64,000 bases of DNA from Bretschneidera sinensis (taxonomy: Eukaryota > Streptophyta > Magnoliopsida > Brassicales > Akaniaceae), in the NCBI GenBank assembly GCA_023935145.1, contig CM043700.1, positions 63,382,620 through 63,446,619 on the forward strand, read 5' to 3'. Position numbers and translations under genes: made by a program. This document shows, one piece after another, positions 12,053 to 23,066 of the stretch. The first letter of the stretch is position 1. Every line of letters begins with the position of its first letter. The notes beneath the pieces were generated by a model. That model was not told the DNA's origin. It searched no databases and saw only the letters and a program-made list of their open reading frames with translations.

Positions 12053-12757
12053 TGTTGATGCCAAAAATGTGTAAATCTGAGCTGGAGCCTGATTACACCT
12101 GTTCCTGCACAAAGAAAGAGAGATTATGGGTCGCCGGAGGGGTGCCTCCGGAGATGCTCCGATGCTTAAGTTAGATAAGGCAAATTATATGGAGACTTGT
12201 CGTGTTGATCTCAGTGATTAAGGGGAAAAACCTTGGGTCTTTGGGATGCATACCTGGCCCTTTTAATAGGGTTTTTATAGGGCGGTCCCTTGCTTGGGGC
12301 GGCAATGATATGATGTTACAACTGGACTGAATGATGATGCCTATGAGGCCCATTTAGGCGGTTAAAGGCCGTTCTTTTAGGGTTTTACCTTGTTGTTTGA
12401 GCAGGAGACGTCCAAGTCTAATGGCAGTTCTGTGATCTGACAGCTCAACTTGGTCAGGTGATGACGCCTAGCAGTCCCAGCTTAGTGACTGGGGACTGTT
12501 TGCTAGGGCTTTTACCTGGCTGGCTCAACTAGGAACCGTTCGAGTATGGGGGCAGACTGTTGCCCTGACGGCTCATCATGGCTGGGGCATGATGGCCTGG
12601 AAGGCGGTGGTGACGTGAGGTGACCGAGTTTTGGAAGGCAGTGGTTTATGACAGGGGCCGAGCCATCTAATCCTGGTTCATCCACGTGTCCTCCTATGAT
12701 CCGTTTTGCCAGGAGAAACCACGTGTTGTCCCCCCATTGGAAAGGTAGTTTTTGGCA
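12053..12757 (-). repeat. 5' LTR of the Tat element
   Basis: The right-hand boundary of the internal region is fixed by the primer-binding site. Plus-strand TGTTGATGCC at 12053 is the LTR 3' end read from the other strand (GGCATCAACA). The outer end is placed at 12757 (TTTTTGGCA), because minus-strand TGCCAAAAA echoes the TGCCAAAAA inside the other end; this outer edge is less certain. A minus-strand TATA box, CTATAAAAAC, lies at 12280-12271, as expected for a promoter driving gag and pol leftwards. Confidence 0.7.
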
Positions 12758-13199
12758 GTATCAATTACATTTTTTACATCTTAACAATTTAAAATTTTCT
12801 TGGAAGAACTGGACGCAAATACAAAATATTGTAACGCATACGTTTCAACTCTCTCCACTTGAGATGCCGAAGAAATTTTTAAGTACAATGTCTCCCATTG
12901 TTGGATGCATCGCATTAAAAAATTTCACAAAAATGATAGTCATTGAGCAGTCTTAGAGCCAACAAATTTGTTAAAACCAAAATCAGTCAATTAGGGGAAA
13001 TAGTGACATCACCCAAATGCAAACTCCTAACATACATACATTCATTTATACATTAGAGCAAACTCTCAAGGAAAAATAAACACTGAAAACAATTATTAAT
13101 CAAAAGAAAAATTGCACAAGAAATTAAGGTATAGCTAGTGGCATATCTCTTTGCCTCTAAATGAAAACTTGTTACAATCAATTACAAATATTATTCTTC
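12758..13199. other. Intergenic, AT-rich, no gene seen
   Basis: Lies between the Tat LTR edge and the 3' end of the acidic-repeat gene. The part from about 13050 is probably the 3' untranslated region of that gene. No open frame with recognisable content was found. Confidence 0.5.
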
Positions 13200-13844
13200 T
13201 TAATCGTGGATAATGGAATGGATTAGAATGCAGGCTTCCTCAGTTGTTGGAGCTGCATGATCTGGAAGAGATGTAGGCAAGTGAGAAACAGTGTTACCAA
13301 TTGGGCCTCCACCACCACCAGTAGCTTCGTCTTCAGTCTTAATTTCTTCATTTCCTTCAACAATTTTCACTGTCTCAGCTTCTTCATTTTCTCTAATTAC
13401 TTCATCTTCACTTCGGTGAAACAAGTTGGATATAATATTGTTGATGATTCCTCCTCCAACTTCACTACTGCCCACATTCTCCTCTGATCTCAAACCCCCA
13501 TCTTTATCTTCAAAAACTTCAACTTTATTCCCTTCAATCTCTATTGCTTTTGGACTTAAAGGAGAGACCAAGTTAGAGATAAAATGGACGAAAAACCCAC
13601 CTGATCCCTTCTCTTCATCATCTTTTGCTTCATTTACTATCTCTTTTTTGTGTTCTTCTTCTTCCTTCTCTTCATCACCTTCCCCTCCAGAGACCAAGTT
13701 AGAGATTAGATGGTTTATAAATCCACTCGCCCTCTCTCCTCCTCTAGATTCATCACTTTCCTCAACATCTTCTTTTGATTCTCCTCTTGGACTGATATTT
13801 ACTGGATGCAATAAGCTTTTGTCTTCTGTTACACAATCTTCCAT
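13200..13844 (-). CDS. Intronless acidic protein with three ISNL repeats, unknown function
   Basis: A 214-residue open frame with an ATG at 13844 and a TAA at 13200. The protein is very acidic (long E/D/K/G stretches) and contains three spaced copies of a short hydrophobic repeat: FINHLISNLVS, FFVHFISNLVS and IINNIISNLFHR, each preceded by glycines or serines. It ends with HLPTSLPDHAAPTTEEA and a hydrophobic tail, ILIHSIIHD, before the stop. There is no signal peptide and no long membrane span. I do not recognise a named family, though the C-terminal HLP-x-LP-D-AAPT-EEA-LIHSI pattern looks like that of small uncharacterised plant proteins. The hydrophobic repeats in an acidic background suggest amphipathic helices for binding a partner or a membrane surface; this is inference. 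Its frame is intact, unlike most neighbours, which argues that it is a real gene. Confidence 0.72.
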   Translation of the reverse strand: MEDCVTEDKSLLHPVNISPRGESKEDVEESDESRGGERASGFINHLISNLVSGGEGDEEKEEEEHKKEIVNEAKDDEEKGSGGFFVHFISNLVSPLSPKAIEIEGNKVEVFEDKDGGLRSEENVGSSEVGGGIINNIISNLFHRSEDEVIRENEEAETVKIVEGNEEIKTEDEATGGGGGPIGNTVSHLPTSLPDHAAPTTEEACILIHSIIHD

Positions 13845-13857
13845 CTTTCTTCTCTAA

Positions 13858-14599
13858 GGTAGGATTTGAGTTTCTCTTTATTCTCATCTAAATTATCAAT
13901 TTCAATACACGCACATGTATGTGGATAATATAAAGTAAAGGCCAAAGGGGACAAACGTCCTCGTTCGAAGGTTTGTTAAATAAGAAACCATGGCTTTATT
14001 ACACGTACCTCGTAGCTGCTGTTTTCTTATGCTAAATCAGCCAATAAAGGGATGGCATATGTTGCCTTGTTGGAGCAATAAGAAGGACTACTATAATTTC
14101 TATCCAAAGGTCGGTGGTAATTGTTTCCTCCTGGAATATTATCTAGAGTTTATGGTCAATTTGCAATGTACCACCAATCTTTTCTCCTTTCTCTTCCCTT
14201 CACATTCCCTTTCCTTCCCATTCTCTCCAAAGATCCAAACATACCCTTAATTTTCCGGCCAAGATTAAAGAAAATAGTTCTCTTATCATCTACCCGCATC
14301 ATGAAATGGAGTGAAAGAAATTCGTGTATTACTTGAAAATCCCAGTGCTTAAAACATAATCAAAATAGCTTTCAAGAACAAGACTACGTACATAGATCTA
14401 ACAGTAAAGAATCAAGTTAATATGATTTTCATTGACTACTGTCTCCCCCTTCATGTCCTCTTCTATACTTCATTAGGGACTGGGAGAAAGAAACGGAAAG
14501 AAGTTAGCACCGAACCATAGCAAGGCTGACCTAATGATAGCACATTAACATCAAAATCTACATGCAAATACAAGTACATTGGCATCCATGCAAATAATG
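13858..14599. other. Intergenic region between the acidic-repeat gene and the TIC56 remnant
   Basis: The first part (to about 14000) is the likely promoter side of the acidic-repeat gene. The rest is AT-rich and includes the likely 3' flank of the TIC56 remnant. The plus-strand frames at 13990-14336 are short and lack a recognisable domain, so they are not called. Confidence 0.5.
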
Positions 14600-17500
14600 C
14601 TACGGCTCATTCTTAACTTGACTGTATATAGCTATCTCCTCCTCAGCTTTCTTCTGTGCCCCCCTCCTCTGCTTCCGTCTAGCATCCCTTGCATCAGCAT
14701 CAACCTGGACTTTCATCATTATAGTATGGAAACCAGGGATTGTCTGCTCCATCTTTTCATAAACACGTGTGCTGAGGTTGAAGAAAATCCTAAACATTCT
14801 CTGTAGTGTAGTAAGGGAAGAAGATCAGATAAGGTGCATCCACTAACCAGACACATTTCTCGTCAAAGCGTCAAACAAAGGACAGATCTACAGAAACGTT
14901 TGAATAGGTTCTGGAAATAATATGCCAAAGCTGCATACAGAAAAGCTCCACAGACACTTCACAAATAATGCATTATTCTTTTTGTTGATTGTTTATTAGT
15001 ATGAAAATTCAATCAGAATACAAAAAGGTCACAATTTTTTTGCTTAACTCAAGCTGTTTATTTCATTTTCAAAATTATCGGGTAAAAAACACGTGTTCAA
15101 CCTCTGGTAATGAAGATAAACAGAACTAGCCAGCTCAATCAAGATAGAACTCGAATCAAAAACTGGAATTTAGAAGTGATATCATACCATGACATCCTTA
15201 TTCCAATGCCTTATGTAAGGAGGACCAGTCGTGTAGGAACCAAGAGGTTCACGGTACCACTCTCCACCATATGTGATCTGATCCATAGCTTGCTCAATGC
15301 TTAGAACTTCCCACGGCCTTAATCCAGGGATAACTTGGGCCAATTGGAGCCTGCCCCAGGCAAAAACAAAACAAAAAAATTCAGGGTGATAAGCTTTCTA
15401 AACAAGCAATCTGTCTCATATACACAGGAAACAATTCAGAGGCATCAACACTAAACTGTTGTTTAGGTAATAAGAGGTGTTATTAAATATAAAAGAGTGT
15501 ACCTGAGATCTTTTGGAATGTATTTATTTGGCATGTGATCAGATTCCAAAATCTGATGTCAATTCAGAGCCACTAGCCCAAAGAAATAGTGCATGACTTG
15601 GAATTCTAACTCCAGGCCAAACACCATCATTAGCTTCCAGTACCGCTAAATCTCGTCTCTTGCTCTCAATAGCTTCTTGTTGGAGCTGCGTATAGGTTTT
15701 CTTTTCATATCCCTTAGCAGGAACCCAAGGAGGTATACCTTTCTGAAGTTTGTGAAGGAAAGCTGTTGCGGCCGCACCAAGCCTAACTGAAGGTCCCCAA
15801 CAATAAGACAAGAATCAATTAAACTGAAATACAAGACTTAATACTTTCATATATAAATTACGTAATAGACTACCAACAGACCAAGACAGAATAAAATCAG
15901 ACATTAACAGGTGGTGCAGCCATCTAATAGGATATATAATTAGTTTATCTACAGAAATGCCTACAAAGTAAAAAAAGGCACCAAGGCCATGACAACTCTC
16001 ATTTTTTGAAGAATTGAGAGAAGGGTCAGAAAGCCATGCATCTTCCATTGAATAACATACTCTCTACCTTCAATATTTCCCCATTCGACTTCATACAGAA
16101 AGCAAAGGGTATCTAGTTATCTAAAGAATTGATTTAACAAAGGATTCGATCAATATTATTAAGGAAATGTCATCTTTAAAGACTTACAAAAGTAGAATGT
16201 ATGTATACATGAAAGTTGCAATCCAAGAGATGTTCAATCCTCGGCCCATGACCATTTCAACATTTTCAAGATATCCATGAGAAGCATTAAATCAAGTGGA
16301 AATAATCATATGATAGATCCATTTCAATGAAAATCGTATCCAAGTTGGATACAGAACTTAAAGGTCCTTTACTATTATGTTGGTTCACTTTTTTTGATAA
16401 GTACTATTATCATTATGTTGGTTCACAATAATACATACCACTAATTACGAGAACCAAAGGACAGACACAAAACGTAATCCCAAACAGCTTATTCCGAGTT
16501 CAGCTGATTGTAAACAAACAAATCAATTAACATAAGAAAGGGGCAGATCCAACAAACCTTCCCAAGTGGTAATTGCACGTTCTAAGCCATAAACCATGTG
16601 AATTGGTGCCCATTCATCCATGTCCTCACCCCAAATAAAAGTGTCCTTATCAATTGTCCCTGCCCCCCAAGCCGTCTTGAGGGTAATGAGCTCCAATGGA
16701 CCTCGTGTACGGCCCAAGCGATCCTTGTAGTACCAACCACCACTCCTCATGATAACTAATATCAGCAAATAATAACAACATTTTTCAATTGATAAACAAC
16801 AAAAACAGCCTAGATAGAGAAAAACCAACAACAGAACCATAATCGTATCATAGTTATACAGTTCTTACAAATGGATAGAAACTTAATAACAAGTGTTTAC
16901 ATATTGAGCAAAACAATCCTAGGTCTTGGCTAAGGTCAAATGTCCATTTAATAAAAAGAAAAGAAAAAAGTAAAAATGTTGAATTGTATTATAAAAATGA
17001 ATTTTATCAGCAAAAGTAGCAGAAAATTTTTCACTCAGAAAAGATTATAGCAGAAACCTACAATGTGAACGGAGAATGGCTACAAATAAACTAGGACTAC
17101 TAGTATATCACATTAGTAAGAACCTTTAATTCTCTTGCCATGCCTAATACATGTGATCAGAATTATATTAAGAGAAACCCCTACGACATTTGCAGTATAA
17201 CTGGACTAATCTTCAGCCTCAAATCCCACGATAAGTTCCAATTCCAACACAAATTCAATATACCATATAAATTCAAATAAGCTCCTAAAGTAAAATCGAG
17301 AACACATTCCTTAAAAACTGATACCATATCATATAAATTCAACTAGAATTCAGATTACACCAACTTACAATCATAGTAGCGCTTCTCAAGGCACTTGTAC
17401 CCAATAGCCTGAGCAACATCGATGGGCCGGCCAGGCGGATAGGGTCGCTGCCGGAACCCCCAAAGCCCGAAAAAGAATTGCCTCGTGAAATCCCAAAACT

Positions 17501-17627
17501 TGTCGTCGCTCTCTTTCCTCGTTTTTATCGCCTTCCTTGGCATGGGCCTCCCATCTGGCCCGGGCACGTGTGGCAACGCCTGCCACAGCATCTTTGTGTT
17601 ATCATTTGAAAATTTTGGAGTCTTCTT
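14600..17627 (-). pseudogene. TIC56: TIC56-like chloroplast translocon component, 5'-truncated and frameshifted
   Basis: Five minus-strand exons with GT-AG borders are visible: about 17627-17369, 16755-16558, 15786-15503, 15350-15188 and 14800-14600. They encode ALPHVPGPDGRPMPRKAI and FGLWGFRQRPYPPGRPID; then a GYF-like domain with GGWYYKDRLGRTRGP and FIWGEDMDEWAPIHMVYG; then RLGAAATAFLHKLQKGIPPW; then VIPGLRPWEVLSIEQAMD; and a lysine/glutamate-rich tail. This is the C-terminal half of TIC56, a subunit of the inner-envelope protein import machinery of chloroplasts. The N-terminal half with the transit peptide was not found upstream; the frame hits TAG at 17628 and a CACTA element lies beyond. 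In exon 3 one extra base near 15550 shifts the frame (SELTS is followed by a premature stop, while LESDHMPNK continues in another frame). I call a pseudogene. Confidence 0.88.
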
Positions 17628-18559
17628 CTATAACGCTTTTGGCATGTCAGTTGACTCATTTTTTTATGTTTGGTATGTAACTGAACCATTTTGATTAGAC
17701 AGAAAATTAATATGTTATATATCATGAGGTTGACTTCTGTAGAAGTACATCAGTGAAATTTAATTAAACGAATGTTAAGTAAATACGCTATTAGTGACTA
17801 AGGTTGTTGCTATGTTTAAGTTTATTATAATTTAAGATATCATCTTGTGCAATTAAATTAGCTCTCCTATTAAACAAAACCGTTACATATATAGAGTTAA
17901 AGCACAAAAGCCAGAATGGGGCATCAACATATAGGTTCAACAAAACTACCAATTCAAATTTTTTTCTAACATCAAACCAAAATCCACATGTAAATATCCG
18001 ATTTTTCCAAACAATCCCAAACATAAATTGATATAGGGAAGATTAAAATGCCAGACAGATTGTCTTGTTTACAGATAGATTCCACCGAATCTTCAATGAG
18101 GCTTTGAGACAATGATTGAATCCCCTCGGAATTTAAAATACCAACCAATGCTCAGAACCAAGCCCCTTTTGAATCACACAAAACATAAAAAAAATATATA
18201 TATATAGAGAGAGAGAAAATGCAAATCCTTGTAAAAGTCACATATCACTCACAAAAAAACAACGCACAAATGAATCTAAACAGAAACACAGGGAGAGAAA
18301 TTGAATAGAACAACGACTGTTAATGAATTGGTATAAACTATTGTGAAGCACAAGAAATTGAATTTAAACAACAAAGACTTGAAATCATATACCAAAACAA
18401 ATCAGTGATAATTATCTAATTCTCCATCATTTCATCCTTGAATCGAAGCAATAAACTTACAAATTGACATATTAAAGATTGGTGTGTTCATCAATATCCA
18501 TCCTAACCTAATTTGTGATATCATCTAATTGATCATCTACCACTACAATAGATGCATGC
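17628..18559. other. AT-rich gap between TIC56 remnant and CACTA transposase
   Basis: No gene is recognised. The missing end of the CACTA element should be here, but a clean CACTACAAG terminus was not found. A short TA/GA microsatellite lies at about 18190-18220. Confidence 0.45.
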
Positions 18560-18589
18560 ATTGATTATAAGTATTATCATCATCTTCTT

Positions 18590-20900
18590 GAGTTTTTTCA
18601 CGCATATCATAGAGGTCCATTGACTTTGTGATCACAACATGATGCCATTCCTTTTTTATTGGGTCTTGCACATAAAATATTTGTTTCACTTGAGATGAAA
18701 CAATGAATGGATCATTCTTCAATAACTAACGAGTGTGTGTGAACCTCAAGAAGTTCACGAGAATGCACCCATTTGCATCTTTCTTTAATCCCCTGGGTGA
18801 ATTCCACCCAATCACAACGAAACAATACAATCTTAAACTTCCCATAATAACCCAACTCAATGATTTCTTTAAGCACACCATAGTTGGTTTGATCCTCAGT
18901 TTCTACCATAACTCTTGAATTTTGAAATCGTCTAAACTTCTCATAATCCTTTGTGTGGAATTTAAAGCCATTGATGTTGACTCTATTAAATCTCCTAACA
19001 AAATTACTCATGCCTCGAGCAAAGCAATTATTTTATCTGAAAAGTTGTTATCCACTATTCATAACACCTAAACATATTCTAACAATTAATATGAGACAAT
19101 AATTCTCAATGCTGTATTAAACTAATCCATACCATTCAAAAGCAATTGATATTATGTCTAATTTGTTTCATAAGTCATCTCGAAAATTTCTCAACCAAAC
19201 ACTTATATTCAAGACATTGAATTAGTCAGTTTGAATGATTGGATAGTCTCTAAGCAACCAAAAATTTGATGCAAAAATTTATATTATCAAATTGTTAGTA
19301 TTGACAAGGATCACAGAACATAACTATTAAGTTTAACCACATAACCATTATCCTTTATTAATATTAGTCTACGAAAATAGAAAATTTTTATTATTATGGA
19401 GTAACATATAACGATGTGTTTGAGCCAATGATATCTCATCAAGCTCAACACTTTTGACCTCTCCCATAACTCGTCTACCTGGGGATTAGTTGAATTTTGT
19501 CTCTACACCTTTGAAATATTGTGAACAATATGTTAAACACTCTTCTCCATTGTACCATTCAACAATTGAGCCCTCCGAACGAGTTCTATTACGTACATAA
19601 GATTTTAAGCGCACTAAATACTTTGCAATGCCAAAAAAAAATAAAATTATTGGATAAATTTAGTAGCTATTAAGATACAATTTAAGTATTTACAATTAAG
19701 ATTTGAATATCTAACCTCTCAATAGGATACATCCAGCTATAAAATACAAGACCACTAGGTCTAGCCTTTGAGGCTAAGTCGATGATTAGATGAGTCATAA
19801 TGGTAAAAAAATCAAGAGAAAATATTTTCTCCATGTGGCAAAGTATCAATGCAACACAACTCCAATTTGTTAAGCTCTTATTGATCAAGGATTTTAGAGT
19901 ATACAACTTAAAAAATGATAATAACTCAGAAACAATTACTACAATATGTATAGGCAAAGATACTATCAAGGCAATTGAAAAGATATTTTGCATCAATATG
20001 TGACCATCATGACTCTTTAAGTTTGACAGTTTACACTACTTTAGGTTGAAACATCTTGAGATGTTTATTGCATACCTATAAGGAACTTTGAGATTTGCTA
20101 AAAACTGTCAGTAAATCGTCATTCTATTTCACAGACATAGTGTAGTATGTTGGAGGTGAGTGAACTTTTCCATTAGGAAGAATCATTAGATAGATATCCT
20201 TTCTAATATCAATTTGTTTTAAGATCACGATGTGCATTCTTATTATCTATAGTCTTACCATCATTATTCAACATTGTTCTAATCAAATTATCAGATCAGT
20301 TATTCTCTATATGACATATAGATTATGATAAAAGGATTGTTTTTCCAATAAGGTAAATAGAAAAATGCTTTTTTTTCTCCATAAAGTCTATAAAACTCTC
20401 TGATCGTGTTATCCTCATTATCAATATTTTCAAGGAAATCATCTGCATCTTCAAAAATATTATGTTGATCTGTGTTATTAGCTTCATCCACTAATACTTG
20501 CCCCGTAGAGATACCAACATCCTCCATTGCCCTTTGCTTAGAAAGCTTTGAGATTTTACCATGGATATAGTTTTCACCCTCCAATTTACTTAAAACATCG
20601 TGTCTAGACAATAGAATAAGAGTGAATCCCAACTCTATGGTGCAATCAAATGGATCATTTTGAAACCAAAAATGACGGTTTTCTTCCATCGACGATGACC
20701 CATATAGCTAAACTTTCCTTCGTGCTTTAACCATATAGAATGTGTAGAATCCCCGCAACAAAGATAAGAAACACGCCTCTTGGTGCTCCAACCAGATAAA
20801 TTCACATACGCGAAAAACAATCATTAATGGTCCAAAGAAGAGAAGTGCACAACTTAAAGCTTTAATTGATGGACACATCAAACGCGTCGACACCAACCCA
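18590..20900 (-). pseudogene. TNP2-like CACTA transposase remnant
   Basis: Fragments in changing frames follow the order of plant TNP2 transposases. NLSGWSTKRRVSYLCCG and YMGHRRW lie at about 20800-20690, the counterpart of the family's NLSGWSTKGKLACPCC region. DPFDCTIELG and FYLPYWKNN (20640-20330) and NDGKTIDNKNAHRDLK (about 20270-20220) follow. A DUF4218-like block with LCHMEKIFSLDFFTIMTHL and GLVFYSWMYPIER lies at 19870-19690. KSYVRNRTRSEGSIVEWYN comes from about 19610-19550. A DUF4216-like block with IIELGYYGKFKIVLFRCDWV lies at 18890-18800. An intact protein would cut and paste the element. Repeated frame changes and stops show that it is dead. Confidence 0.85.
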
Positions 20901-21839
20901 TAATTGTTTCAGCTATTCTATTCTAGGCTATAAAAAGATATCAATATCATTACAAGGACCTTTTTCACCAGAATTGACCATTGAAAGGATGAACAAGGTT
21001 TGTTTCATGCAAAACCTTGATGGCAAGTTATACGAGATCAAAAGAACGGGCTAAGTGCTATAAGTGAAGGGAGTGAACCTATCACTAGCAAGGCCAAGCC
21101 CAACACAATTAGGATCTACTGCAAAATCTAGATTCAGAGCATCCGTTTTCAAAATATCCCCAATCAGTTCCTTTTTAAAATAAAAAATGAAACTTAATAG
21201 CATAATTTTTATACGTTTTGCTCCTGCAAGTTTTGTTTTAACTGAAAGTGATACCAAAAACCAACAAACGGAAGTTTGAATTCTAAATATTCTGCCACAA
21301 TAAATCAACTCACCTAACATGATATATATTTATCTCTTTTTCCTTTTTCCTTAACAAATCACAATAAAATAGACTTTCAAATGAAAATTCCAAGCACAAA
21401 TCCATATATATAATTACCTTAGTACAGTTTTGTCAAGTTCTCTCTTTTCAACAGAACCGAAGCATCATTTAAAACCAAAGAAAACAACTCCACTTTGTTG
21501 TTGTGATTACCTAACAATGCAACTCGATTCATAATATATGTTTCCTTTATTCTTATAATTTACCTAAGCAATAGTTTGAACCATGATTGACAAAACAAGT
21601 TGTATTGTAATAAAAGTTCAATTACAAATTAATTTATATATATAGTAGAGATACAAACATGAAGGCGGTGAAGTTGAAAATTACTTGAAAATTTCTTGAG
21701 GTGAAGTTGAGACGGAGAAAACCTTCGATTCAGTGCTTTGATTCGGTGGTGCTATATATATATATATATATATTCTTGCTGGGATAAATGACAATACTTT
21801 GATTTGGTGACGCTAGAGAAAGCCTTCGATTCTGTGTTG

Positions 21840-22330
21840 AGCCGGTGAGAGAGAACGAACATCGATTCAACCAAAAGCAAACAAACAGGGAGTTTGCGTT
21901 TTTTCCCTTAAAATTTCACAAATTTCTCAAATACCCAAATTCTCTCTTTAAACCACCAAACCATGAATCAAAAAATTGGAGAAAGAGAGAGAGAGAGAGA
22001 AGAAACCCAAAAATTTGGGAGTTTACATTTTTTCCCTTATAAATTCTCAAAAAACCCAAATCTCCTCTCTTCAAATGACCAAACCCAAAATCGAAAAATT
22101 AGAGAGACAGAGTGGGAAAAAGCGCGAGAGAGAGAGAGAGAGAGAGAACTAGAGAAGATTTTCCAGAGAGGGATAGATCGGGAGAGAGGAAAAAACAAAG
22201 AAGATTCTAGAGAGATGGACATAGCTAGTGAGAGTGAGAGACTTGAACATGTTTTTTTTTCCTGTCCCTCTAAATTTTCACTTAAGCACTCGACTATTTT
22301 TTCGCGAATTTCTTTCCCTGCTATTTGACT
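21840..22330. repeat. Duplicated GA-rich leader block inside the CACTA end
   Basis: Two diverged copies of a roughly 120-base segment lie in tandem. Each has the order GGGAGTTT-CATTTTTTCCCTTA, AAATTCTC, CCCAAAT, CTCTCTT, CCAAACC, then an AGAGAGAGAG run (about 21880-22000 and 22010-22150). Pure GA runs occur at 21980-22000 and 22125-22146, and an (AT)n run lies at 21750-21772. On the element's coding strand this is the region between the terminus and the transposase, so it is probably its promoter and leader. Confidence 0.6.
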
Positions 22331-22479
22331 CCTATTTTGACGCTTATAAGCACATATATATGATTAACAATGGCGCTTATACCAAGCGTCGAGCTACTGT
22401 GAAATTGATATTCATATTTCGGCGATTCCTTTAAGCGCAAAAAACAATGCGCCAGTATACACGGTTTTTTCTTGTAGTG

Positions 22480-23066
22480 TGTTTATTTAAATTTTTTGTG
22501 GTTATATGATTTTTATTATCTATGGTGTGTGGACCAAATCCCAACATCCGTGGCCATTTGATTTTATTTTATTACTGTTTTAATAAAAAAAAATGTTTTT
22601 ATGATTATATTTAGTAAACAAATTAAATTTATATTAAATCATTCCAAATTAAATCAAATTTTTATTTATCATTACCTACCAATTCACTATCTACTTTAAA
22701 TAATTTTATTTAAATTGAAAATTAAAAAATTTTCATACATAATCAGTAGGAAGTACAATGTTAATAATGTTACCTAAGCTTGTGTCATTTATTTATTTAT
22801 CTACAAATATCAACACATCCAAATCCAAATTGCTGGATCAGGTCAACAAACATTAAAAATCAGCATGAGACTATTCATGGCTTTTCGCGCATACGTACCC
22901 CACGATTCGTCAGAAAGTAAAAAAGTAAAACTGAAAAAGGAAAAAGTCGAAAAAGTAAAATAAAAAGAAGAATTGATAAAGAGAAAGGAAGTGACGGTCA
23001 CTAACCCTATGAAAAGCGGTATACATAGCTACTCTCAAAGAACTAATTTGTACTTTGCGAAAAAAA
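22480..23066. promoter_or_regulatory. Upstream region of the first GILT gene
   Basis: An AT-rich interval between the CACTA terminus and the GILT start codon. It should hold the promoter of the downstream gene. A TATA-like GGTATACATAG lies at 23020-23030, about 40 bases before the ATG, which is close for a plant promoter. No coding content was seen. Confidence 0.4.

Larger units (their letters stand above)
1..12757 (-). mobile_element. Tat-lineage Ty3/gypsy LTR retrotransposon, decayed, 3' LTR outside window
   Basis: On the minus strand the order is 5' LTR (12757-12053), primer-binding site, gag, protease, reverse transcriptase, RNase H, a second archaeal-type RNase H and integrase, followed by an antisense gene and a tandem-repeat array. 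The second RNase H and the antisense gene are known marks of the Tat branch (Tat, Ogre, Retand) of plant Ty3/gypsy elements. The 3' LTR should lie left of base 1, so the element is longer than 12.7 kb. Gag and pol are broken by many stops and the copy cannot be autonomous. The candidate target duplication on the right is GTATC (12758-12762); its partner is outside the window. Confidence 0.9.
18560..22479 (-). mobile_element. CACTA (En/Spm) DNA transposon, decayed
   Basis: The right end carries the CACTA terminus: minus-strand CACTACAAGAAAAAA begins at 22479. Next to it are short sub-terminal motifs (GCGCTTATA, AGCGTC, AAGCGC between about 22340 and 22450), typical of CACTA ends. Inside is a decayed TNP2-type transposase on the minus strand. 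The left end is not located; the limit given is the end of recognisable coding sequence. Three bases after the right terminus read TGT, but no matching TGT-CACTA was found, so the target duplication is unconfirmed. Confidence 0.82.

Noticed and set aside
13257..13857. Plus-strand frames opposite the acidic-repeat gene
   Set aside because: They are complements of the E/D-rich codons (giving S/F-rich products), and the minus-strand protein has internal repeats and a conserved-looking tail.
18540..18552. CACTACAATAG as the left terminus of the CACTA element
   Set aside because: It matches only the first eight bases, lies where sequence still reads as transposase C-terminal extension, and lacks the TGT flank seen at the right end.
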